Of a stretch of DNA of 46,139 bases, positions 37,917 to 44,962 are shown piece after piece. How positions within the stretch are numbered: position 1 is the first letter of the stretch; every line of letters begins with the position of its first letter. A program made the translations under genes and the position numbers. The DNA is taken from assembly GCA_019634695.1 (NCBI GenBank), contig JAHCAW010000032.1, forward strand, positions 1-46,139. The letters are read 5' to 3'. The notes below the pieces were generated by a model that searched no databases, was not told where the DNA came from, and saw only the letters and a program-made list of their open reading frames with translations. This DNA comes from Candidatus Sumerlaeia bacterium (GTDB lineage: Bacteria > Sumerlaeota > Sumerlaeia > SLMS01 > JAHLLQ01).

Positions 37917-38095
37917 GCTCAGCGTGCTTCAGCACGCTCTTCCTTGCCTCCGGGTTCACCCGGTGGGAGCCACTTCAAATATTGGCTATTGCAGCGCGCT
38001 TCAGCGCGACTTCCTATTACCGATCCTGACCTGCTCAAGCAAGAGCCCCTTCTTCCACAAGGTCGCGCTTATCGGCAAGCACGCTGAAGCGTGCT
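37917..38095. repeat. Second hairpin array, inverted relative to 31600-31700
   Basis: AGCGTGCTTCAGCACGCT (37921-37938), CCGGGTTCACCCGG (37950-37963), CGCGCTTCAGCGCG (37995-38008) and AGCACGCTGAAGCGTGCT (38078-38095) appear here. Between the first two hairpins both loci share CTCTTCCTTGC and the flank GCTCAGCG. The order of the first three is the exact reverse complement of the order at 31.6-31.7 kb. The rest of the 643-base gap (37752-38394) holds no convincing gene; a relative of the GTCGCTCACGCTC repeat sits at 38291-38308. Confidence 0.85.
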
Positions 38096-38394
38096 GAGCG
38101 CACTGGCAAATGGGCGATCGACGCCGGAATGCGCCAACCGCCGGGACGGACACGTCGCTCGGTCTTTGGTCATCGCCCGCGGCAGGATGCGAAATTCTAT
38201 AATATGACTTTGGAAACCGAAGCCGTCGACAAGGATGCCCGGCACGGGTCGGCGGTGGCGAGGCGTAGCGGCAGGGCGTGTGCATTCCGCCTCGCTCACG
38301 CTCGGGGTGCAGAAGTTGATCTTTCGAAGCCGTATGACTGTGGCTTGCCACGGGCCGTGTTGCCGGGCGCTGCCAGCAAATTCCCGAACGAGGA

Positions 38395-39225
38395 CTAATC
38401 CGCGGGTTCCTCGGGGGGCAGCGCGATCGGCTGGATGTTGGTCTGCTTGACGAAAGGGCTGGCCACGCGATCGGTGGAAGGACGCGACATCTTCTGCACG
38501 CGCGTCGGCTTGACGCCCGGACGGGTGCCGGTCTTGCGCGAATCCTCGACCGCCTCGCGCCGCTTCTGCTCGCGCATCTGGTGGTTGCGCTGCTCTTCGT
38601 TGATCTTGGCCGCCTGGAAGCGCACGCCCAACGCCTGACAAAACGCCTCGAGTCCCTTCGCGTCGACCCACTGGCGAATCTGTTCGTGGTCGCCCTCTTC
38701 CGAGCCGCATGAGGTCAGCTCCATGCGCTCGAGCAGCATCGGGATGCCGCGCGGCATCAGGCACTTGGTCAGCATCGCCGACGAGATCGAGTGCCCGTAG
38801 GCGGCGTAGTGCTCCTTGATGAGCGCCACGGTGCGGTTGCGCTCGTGGTACGAGGTGTTCTCGCGGTTGCTGATGCGCACCCCTTCGTTGGGCGTCTCGA
38901 ACTTCTGCTTCGGGGTTTCGCTGGACAGGCGCATCCCGGCCAGGTTGCGGGGGGCCAGGGGGGCATGGGGATCGCCGGGGGTGGGCGGCCGGGAGGTCCA
39001 CGGCGCCTTGCCTGCCGGCGCGGTGGGTTTGGGGGATTTGGGCTGGCTGGGCGGGGGCGCGGTCGGGTCCATCACCACCGGATCCATCGGATTCGGTGCC
39101 TTCGCCCGCACCAGTTCCATCCGGTGCTCCATGTTCTCCCGTTCGGCATCATCCACCCACTGACGCACCCCGGAGATCATCCCTTTGACCAGCTTGAACG
39201 GGTTCTTGCTTGGCTTGTCACCCAT
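38395..39225 (-). CDS. Uncharacterised Pro-rich protein
   Basis: A 276-residue protein I do not recognise. The N-terminal part (MGDKPSKNPFKLVKGMISG) is basic and helical. Residues about 45-100 are a Pro/Ala/Ser-rich linker. A compact domain follows at about 110-215 (ENTSYHERNRTVALIKEHY, HSISSAMLTKCLMPRGIP, DHEQIRQWVDAKGLEAF), then a charged helical stretch and a disordered C-terminus. No signal peptide or membrane segment is present. ATG 39225 is chosen as it gives the compact start; the frame continues to 39297. Its upstream region has nested inverted repeats at 39330-39364. Confidence 0.7.
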   Translation of the reverse strand: MGDKPSKNPFKLVKGMISGVRQWVDDAERENMEHRMELVRAKAPNPMDPVVMDPTAPPPSQPKSPKPTAPAGKAPWTSRPPTPGDPHAPLAPRNLAGMRLSSETPKQKFETPNEGVRISNRENTSYHERNRTVALIKEHYAAYGHSISSAMLTKCLMPRGIPMLLERMELTSCGSEEGDHEQIRQWVDAKGLEAFCQALGVRFQAAKINEEQRNHQMREQKRREAVEDSRKTGTRPGVKPTRVQKMSRPSTDRVASPFVKQTNIQPIALPPEEPAD

Positions 39226-39329
39226 GTTGCACCACCCAGACCACCCACACAAATCGGACGTAACCCCTCCGATACGATGCATTCTCCGTACCAACAAGCC
39301 GCCCCGAATCCAGCCCGCGAGCCATAACG

Positions 39330-39364
39330 CAAGTCTTTCATTATCAAACTCATAGACTTGATAA
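39330..39364. promoter_or_regulatory. Nested inverted repeats upstream of the Pro-rich protein gene
   Basis: Two overlapping pairs of perfect 7-base arms are present: CAAGTCT (39330-39336) with AGACTTG (39354-39360), and TTATCAA (39341-39347) with TTGATAA (39358-39364). Read on the minus strand, GATAAT (39345-39340) matches a -10 box at five of six positions, although no good -35 is found. It lies about 115 bases before the Pro-rich gene, in a 366-base gap that is less GC-rich than its surroundings. Confidence 0.5.
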
Positions 39365-39512
39365 CGCGCCTTACCAAAGACAGGAACGAAACAGGTTGGG
39401 AAACCGGACTCCCAATCGTGGGAATACCGTTACCCGATGACTCGGGTCCGAGATGCGTCGAAAGCGCTTTCCGGAACCACCGACTTCCGGTCGCGCTGAC
39501 AACTCTCCCTGT

Positions 39513-39542
39513 TTGACAACCCACATCCGAATCCCCTACGGT
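39513..39542 (+). promoter_or_regulatory. Candidate promoter of the small membrane protein gene
   Basis: A perfect TTGACA (39513-39518) is followed after 18 bases by TACGGT (39537-39542), which keeps the T1, A2 and T6 of a -10 box. The start codon at 39592 is about 50 bases further on. Confidence 0.42.
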
Positions 39543-39591
39543 CCCTGCGCCCATTCGGGGGGCATTCACAAGGTCGAACTGGCCAAAGCCG

Positions 39592-39813
39592 ATGAAACGG
39601 GAAGTTCTCATCCAGATGGTCCTGCTGGCCGGAGCGCTCCTGCTGATGCTCGTCGCCGTCCTCAAGATGAGGGACGAGAGTCCGCTGGAGATGCCCGACG
39701 AGGACCTGATCCGGATTCTGGAGACCGACCCCGAGGGCTTGGCCCGTGACCGCCCCGACCCGTCCGGCCCTCTGCCCGCCGGCCGGACGCCGCAGCCGGA
39801 GACGGTTTTCTGA
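39592..39813 (+). CDS. Small single-pass membrane protein
   Basis: A 73-residue protein with a short cytoplasmic start (MKRE), one membrane helix (about 5-25, VLIQMVLLAGALLLMLVAVL) and an acidic, Pro-rich tail. The family is unknown. The codon usage is normal for the window and a promoter-like sequence precedes it, but short frames are uncertain without homologues. It lies just before the promoter of the XPB pair. Confidence 0.55.
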   Translation: MKREVLIQMVLLAGALLLMLVAVLKMRDESPLEMPDEDLIRILETDPEGLARDRPDPSGPLPAGRTPQPETVF

Positions 39814-39845
39814 AGCCCGCCGGCCGGATCGTGGTGCCTTCCGAA

Positions 39846-39874
39846 TTGACAGGTTCCTTGGCGCCCGGTATCTG
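39846..39874 (+). promoter_or_regulatory. Sigma-70-type promoter of the XPB operon
   Basis: TTGACA (39846-39851) is separated by 17 bases from TATCTG (39869-39874). The -35 is perfect and the -10 keeps TAT. This is the best promoter in the window. It would leave a leader of about 100 bases before the ATG at 39982. Confidence 0.55.
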
Positions 39875-39981
39875 TCGCGGCGATTGTGGGCTCCCGGAGC
39901 GGCCCCAAACACGCCAACTCCCCCGTCCCGAGAGGGCGGGCCGACAACAGAAGACGCCCCGGAGACGGGCCGAAAGGTTCC

Positions 39982-41718
39982 ATGGACGGCTTTAACCCCA
40001 ATAACCCCCTGATCGCCCAGGCCGACCTGTCCATCCTCCTCGAGGTGAACAGCCCGCGCTATGCCGACGCCCGCGACCAAGTCGCCCGCTTCGCAGAACT
40101 CGTCAAGTCCCCCGAGCACATCCACACCTACCAAGTCTCGCCCCTGAGCCTTTGGAACGCGGCCGCCTCCGGCATGACCGCCGAGGAGATCGTCGCCGCC
40201 ATCCGGCAGTTCTCCCGCTACCCCGTTCCCGAGAATGTCTTCATCGAAATCCGCGAACAGGTCGCCCGCTACGGCCGGCTCCGCCTGCTCAAGGAGGGCG
40301 ACGGCCTCGTCCTGGAATCCGCCGACGCCGAGACCATCGAGCGCATCGTGCGCCTCAAGCGCGTCCAGCCCTTCCTGGGCGCGCGCCTGGGCGACAAGCG
40401 CCTCGCCGTCGATCCCAACAACCGCGGCCTGCTCAAGCAGGCTCTCATCAAGGAGAAGCTCCCGGTCGAGGACCTGGCCGGCTACACCGACGGCGACCCG
40501 CTCGACGTCGAGCTGCGCGACACGGCCCAGTCCGGCAGGCCCTTCCGCCTGCGCGAGTACCAGCAGGACGCCGCCGAAATCTTCCATGCCGCCGGCGGCG
40601 CCCGCGGCGGCTCCGGCGTGCTCGTCCTGCCCTGCGGTGCCGGCAAGACGGTCATCGGCATCGCCACGCTCGCCCGCGTCGGCCAGCGCACCCTGATCCT
40701 GACCACCAACATCACCGCCCTGCGCCAGTGGATCTCCGAGCTGCTCGACAAGACCACCCTGACGCCCGACGACATCGGCGAGTACTCCGGCGAGAAGAAG
40801 GACATCCGCCCTGTCACCGTCTCCACCTACCAGCTCATGACCTATCGCAAGTCCAAGTCCGAGGACTTCGTGCACATGGAGCTGTTCAACAACGAGAACT
40901 GGGGCCTGATCGTCTACGACGAGGTGCACATGCTGCCGGCGCCGGTCTTCCGGTCGGTGGCCAACATCCAGGCGCGCCGACGCCTCGGGCTCACCGCCAC
41001 GCTGGTGCGCGAGGATGGCGCCGAGGACGACGTCTTCTCGCTGATCGGCCCCAAGAAGTTCGACATGCCGTGGAAGCAGCTCGAGAACCAGGGCTGGATT
41101 GCCACGGCCGAGTGCGTCGAAATCCGCGTGCCCCTCGCCCATGCCCTCAAGGTCGAGTACGCCGCCGCCGACCAGCGCGAGCAGTTCCGCATGGCCTCCG
41201 AGAATCCCGCCAAGATGGGCGTGATCCACCGCCTGATCGAGCGCCACCGCGGCGACAATGTCATGATCATCGGCCAGTACATCGACCAACTCGAGGCGCT
41301 CGCCGAGGAGTTCAAGGCACCGATCATCACCGGCAAGACCCCCAACCGCGAACGCGAGGAAATCTACGCCCGCTTCCGCACCCGCCAGATCAAGCTCATC
41401 ATCGTCTCCAAGGTCGCCAACTTCGCCATCGACCTGCCCGACGCCAATGTCGCCATCCAGGTCAGCGGCACCTTCGGCTCGCGCCAGGAGGAGGCCCAGC
41501 GCCTCGGCCGCGTGCTGCGCCCCAAGGGCGAGGGCATCGAGAACGTCGCCCATTTCTACTCCGTCGTCACCCGCAGCACCAAGGAGCAGGAGTTCGCCAT
41601 GAACCGCCAGATGTTCCTGACGCAACAGGGCTACTCCTACCGAATCGAGTTCGAGGACCTGCCGGAACCGGACGCCCTGTCGGCGCCGGGCGGAAAGGAC
41701 AACGGCGCCAAGCGCTAA
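39982..41718 (+). CDS. XPB/Rad25-type DNA repair helicase
   Basis: A 578-residue superfamily 2 helicase related to XPB of eukaryotic TFIIH. Residues about 1-180 are the N-terminal damage-recognition-like region. Walker A is LPCGAGKT (217-223 within it) and the DEAD-like box is DEVH (313-316). The XPB-specific RED motif is present (Arg343-Glu344-Asp345) after motif III LTAT. The C-terminal lobe ends with motif VI QRLGRVLRPKG. Archaeal and bacterial XPB proteins unwind DNA in nucleotide excision repair-like processes. ATG 39982 follows a GAAAGG site. A partner gene with PF13625-like features starts 57 bases downstream, as at the mycobacterial Rv0861c/Rv0862c locus. Confidence 0.93.
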   Translation: MDGFNPNNPLIAQADLSILLEVNSPRYADARDQVARFAELVKSPEHIHTYQVSPLSLWNAAASGMTAEEIVAAIRQFSRYPVPENVFIEIREQVARYGRLRLLKEGDGLVLESADAETIERIVRLKRVQPFLGARLGDKRLAVDPNNRGLLKQALIKEKLPVEDLAGYTDGDPLDVELRDTAQSGRPFRLREYQQDAAEIFHAAGGARGGSGVLVLPCGAGKTVIGIATLARVGQRTLILTTNITALRQWISELLDKTTLTPDDIGEYSGEKKDIRPVTVSTYQLMTYRKSKSEDFVHMELFNNENWGLIVYDEVHMLPAPVFRSVANIQARRRLGLTATLVREDGAEDDVFSLIGPKKFDMPWKQLENQGWIATAECVEIRVPLAHALKVEYAAADQREQFRMASENPAKMGVIHRLIERHRGDNVMIIGQYIDQLEALAEEFKAPIITGKTPNREREEIYARFRTRQIKLIIVSKVANFAIDLPDANVAIQVSGTFGSRQEEAQRLGRVLRPKGEGIENVAHFYSVVTRSTKEQEFAMNRQMFLTQQGYSYRIEFEDLPEPDALSAPGGKDNGAKR

Positions 41719-41775
41719 GGCCCCCAGCCCAAGCACGCATCTTGCTCCCCGCCATCCGGGAGCCGGCAACCAACC

Positions 41776-44544
41776 ATGAAACTCAAGAGCATCCTCAAGA
41801 CCCTGACCACCGAACAACTCCAGCGCATCGAGGCGCACTGGGGCATCGCGCCCGCCGACCTGGACGGCGTCCGCGGCGAGGCCCAGTGCAAGGAACGCCT
41901 CATCGGCAACCTCTACCAGCGCCTCCAGAACCGCCCCGCCTGGGAGACCGCCACCGCCAACCTCGCCGACGAGGAACGCAACCTCATCAACTTCCTCGTC
42001 ATCCACGGCGGCGACCTGGAAATCGACGAGGTCTGCCGGCGCTTCTTCGAGGGCAACGAGACCCGCATGCGCGAGGTCGTCTGCTCGCTGTCGGATCGCG
42101 GTATCGTCTTCTTCGACAACGTCCCCGGACTCTCCGAGGAACTCGTCCTTGTCGGCATCCCCGAGCCCTTCCTGCGCTACATCGACCTGCCCTCCTTCTG
42201 GGAGGGCTACCTCGGCCACTTCCTCAAGGAACTGTCCAACAACGAACTCAAGCATGTCGCCACCCAGGGCCTGCGCCTCCAGCCCGAGTCGGCCAACAAG
42301 AACTACCTGATCCACGTCATCCGCGAGTCGCTGCTCGATCCCAAGTTCCTGCGCCGCTACCTCGAACGCCTCGCCGAGGGCCCGCGCTCCGTCTTCGACA
42401 GCCTCATCGACCGCAATGGCGTCTGCGTCTACCGCGACCTGCTCGAACTCAACATCCAGCGCCGCTACGACCACTCCCGCGGCGACGCCCTCCAGTGGCT
42501 GCTCAACACCAGCGGCCTCGTCTTCACCGCCGTCCCCGGCGGCAACAAGTACAACAACCTCCTCATGATCCCCCGCGACGTCATGTACGTCATCGCGAAC
42601 CACTTCCAGGAGGACAACCGCACCTTCCGCCAACTCGACTCCGTCAGCGTCGTCGAGAAGGAGAAGAAGCCGGGCGTCATCCTCGACAACTCGAACACCC
42701 TGCTGCGCGACCTTGTCGTCTTCTGCAACGTCGTCGATCGCACGCCCGTGCGCGTCCTCTCCTCCGGAGGCATCGGCAAGAACGACCTCAAGCGCGTGCT
42801 GCCCATGCTCAGCCGCCACCAGTCCGTCAAGTATGCCGAGTTCCTTGCGCTCTTCCTCATCGACAAGCGATTCCTCGTCTCCACGGGCGAGACCTATCGC
42901 GTCTCGCACACCTTCCTCACCTGGCTCGAGGACAGCCAGGCCGCCTACCAGGACATCCTCACCTGGTGGCTCGGCACGTCGGCCTGGAACGAGGAGTTCC
43001 TCGACGGCAACACGATCCACACCGAGCCCGCCCCCACGGGCCTTGTGTCGATCGTGCCCTTCCGCCGCGTCGTCCTCGAGGTGCTCGGCGAGATGCCCCG
43101 CGACCGCTGGTGCGTCGAGCACGGCTTCTACGAGGAGGTCATCCCGAAGATTCAGCAGGACATCCCGCGCCGCGGCGAGAACTTCGCCTACGACAAGTTC
43201 ACGCGCAGCAACGAACTGGTCATCGAGTCGATGCTGGCCGAGAGCCTGCGCTGGCTCGGCCTTGTCGCGGTCGGACTCCAGAGCGACAAGGACATCGAGT
43301 TGCTCGGCGTTCGGCAGGGCGACGGCAAGACGCTCAAGGCCCGCGGCGGCAGCCGGGGACGCCCCCGCAAGCAAAAGCCCGTCCACTACACCTTCCGCTT
43401 CACCGACCTCGGGCGTTTCCTCTTTTCGCGGCCCCTCAAGGACTGGGGCACGCTCTTCGAGTCGCGCAACCCCAATGAGGTCCTGCCGCTCAACTTCGAC
43501 GTCGATGCCTTCATCGTCCAACCCAACAATGAAGTCATCGTTCCGCCCGACCTCAAGCTCCGCACTTTCTATCACCTGAACGAGTTCGCCCACGTCAAGT
43601 CGATCGACGTGATGTCGCTGCTGGCGATCGACCGCACAAGCATCCGCGAGGGGCTCGACCGCGGCCTCGGCGGCGACGAGATCCTCTCGTTCCTCGAACG
43701 CCACAGCCGCACCCCGCTGTCCGATTCGCTGCGCGTGCTCATCCGCGAGTGCAGCGAGAAGCACGGCGAGGTCAACATGGGCTACGCCGGCGGCTACATC
43801 GTCGTGGACGACGACATGGTCATGGGCCAGATCCGCGGCAGCCGAAAGTTCGGCCCGCTCGTCAAGGCCGTGCTCGACGAGCACATCGTCGTCCTCACTC
43901 CCGACGTCGATCTCAAGAAGATGGCCCGCGACCTCCAGAAGATCGGCTTCATGCCCCGGCTGGAGAGCGAGCACGTCCACATCAAGGACGACGAGCAGCG
44001 CTACAACCTCTCGCTGACCCGCGACGACATGGTGCGCCTCATCGCCGCCCTGCGCGTTGTCATGGACATGTCCAACGAACGCGGCCAGCCCATCGCCTAC
44101 GACCGCTTGTCACCGCTGCTCGAGCGCCTCAAGGCCGACCCGCGCTCCTTCTCCGCGCTGGACGACCTGGCCACGCCGCTCGTCAGCACATGGACCCGCG
44201 CCTGGCAGAACGCCGTCGAGGCCCGCATCGACGAGGTCCGCCGCAGCTACGACTCGCAGATCAACCACCTCGTCTCGACGCCCGTGCCCAAGGGCCCCTC
44301 CAAGTACCACTTCGAGGGCCCCAACCCGGCCGTCAAGCCGACCGACATCCGCCGCATGATCGACTTCGCCATCGAGAACGAGTTCGAGATCGAGATCGAC
44401 TACGTGAAGGCGAACCAGGACCACGTCACCGAGATCATCGGACCGGAGAGCTTCGAGCGCGACCGCATCTACGCGCACTGCCGCTCGCGCGACGCCTACT
44501 CCGTCTACCGCGTCGACCGCATCCAGAAGGCGCGTCTGGTCTGA
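41776..44544 (+). CDS. XPB-associated protein with PF13625-like and WYL-like domains
   Basis: A 922-residue protein. The N-terminal half is helical and resembles winged-helix/XPB-Ssl2 N-terminal regions. An AT-hook-like RGRPRK lies at 527-532. Residues about 573-738 match the PF13625 pattern (AFIVQPNNEVIVPPDL, DRTSIREGLDRGL, EILSFLERHSRTPL, YAGGYIVVDDD). The end (856-922, MIDFAIENEFEIEIDYV to VYRVDRIQKARLV) looks like a WYL domain, a ligand- or nucleic acid-sensing module of bacterial regulators. It probably binds the XPB helicase or DNA. It is larger than the mycobacterial partner, which I recall at about 750 residues. Confidence 0.85.
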   Translation: MKLKSILKTLTTEQLQRIEAHWGIAPADLDGVRGEAQCKERLIGNLYQRLQNRPAWETATANLADEERNLINFLVIHGGDLEIDEVCRRFFEGNETRMREVVCSLSDRGIVFFDNVPGLSEELVLVGIPEPFLRYIDLPSFWEGYLGHFLKELSNNELKHVATQGLRLQPESANKNYLIHVIRESLLDPKFLRRYLERLAEGPRSVFDSLIDRNGVCVYRDLLELNIQRRYDHSRGDALQWLLNTSGLVFTAVPGGNKYNNLLMIPRDVMYVIANHFQEDNRTFRQLDSVSVVEKEKKPGVILDNSNTLLRDLVVFCNVVDRTPVRVLSSGGIGKNDLKRVLPMLSRHQSVKYAEFLALFLIDKRFLVSTGETYRVSHTFLTWLEDSQAAYQDILTWWLGTSAWNEEFLDGNTIHTEPAPTGLVSIVPFRRVVLEVLGEMPRDRWCVEHGFYEEVIPKIQQDIPRRGENFAYDKFTRSNELVIESMLAESLRWLGLVAVGLQSDKDIELLGVRQGDGKTLKARGGSRGRPRKQKPVHYTFRFTDLGRFLFSRPLKDWGTLFESRNPNEVLPLNFDVDAFIVQPNNEVIVPPDLKLRTFYHLNEFAHVKSIDVMSLLAIDRTSIREGLDRGLGGDEILSFLERHSRTPLSDSLRVLIRECSEKHGEVNMGYAGGYIVVDDDMVMGQIRGSRKFGPLVKAVLDEHIVVLTPDVDLKKMARDLQKIGFMPRLESEHVHIKDDEQRYNLSLTRDDMVRLIAALRVVMDMSNERGQPIAYDRLSPLLERLKADPRSFSALDDLATPLVSTWTRAWQNAVEARIDEVRRSYDSQINHLVSTPVPKGPSKYHFEGPNPAVKPTDIRRMIDFAIENEFEIEIDYVKANQDHVTEIIGPESFERDRIYAHCRSRDAYSVYRVDRIQKARLV

Positions 44545-44962
44545 GGCGAGGTCGGGAAACAGGCAGCAGCGCTCGGTCCGTTGACTGTGGCTGGGACGCC
44601 GCTGTCAGCTCCCCCAAACCGCAGAGCAGACCCGGAACCGCGCGTGCCTATCGCCGCGGGAGCGGCGCCCGGCAGGGACTGGGATAGGAGCCCGCTTCCG
44701 TTGCTCGAAGGCGTGCGCGAGAGGTACTTGCATTGCCGGCCACAGTGGATGGCAATACACCGTATCCCGCGCCGCGGACTGGCGAGGCTGCTGAAGTGTA
44801 TTACTCCGAAACCGCACGACACGCGTCGGGGAATCCCCGCCCGCCTTCCGTTCGTTCCGTTCATTCCGTGGTTGATTGAATCTTTTCAGACAATCAGGAA
44901 CAGGACGGGAACAACGGAATCCCGTAATAGAAATTTCCGAATCGTGCGATGCCGGATCGGGG
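44545..44962. other. Intergenic region between convergent genes
   Basis: This 418-base gap holds no convincing gene. GTTGACTGTGGCTGGGAC at 44579 looks like a decayed single end of the 4213/18566 elements. Three imperfect 9-base units TTCCGTTCG, TTCCGTTCA and TTCCGTGGT lie at 44846-44872. TGATTG and CAATCA (44873-44896) can form a weak hairpin between the two convergent stops. No tRNA is seen. Confidence 0.6.

Noticed and set aside
37600..38097. A plus-strand frame of about 165 codons over the second repeat array
   Set aside because: It starts inside the TPR gene in another frame and its second half is the interspersed repeat.
39430..43980. A minus-strand open reading frame of about 1500 codons antisense to the XPB pair
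   Set aside because: It mirrors the codon pattern of two well-supported genes, has monotonous Asp/Glu/Val/Leu composition and no domain. It is a GC-rich shadow.
44545..44962. tRNA or other structured RNA gene
   Set aside because: No cloverleaf with a CCA end or TTCGA-type T-arm could be drawn; only weak hairpins are present.
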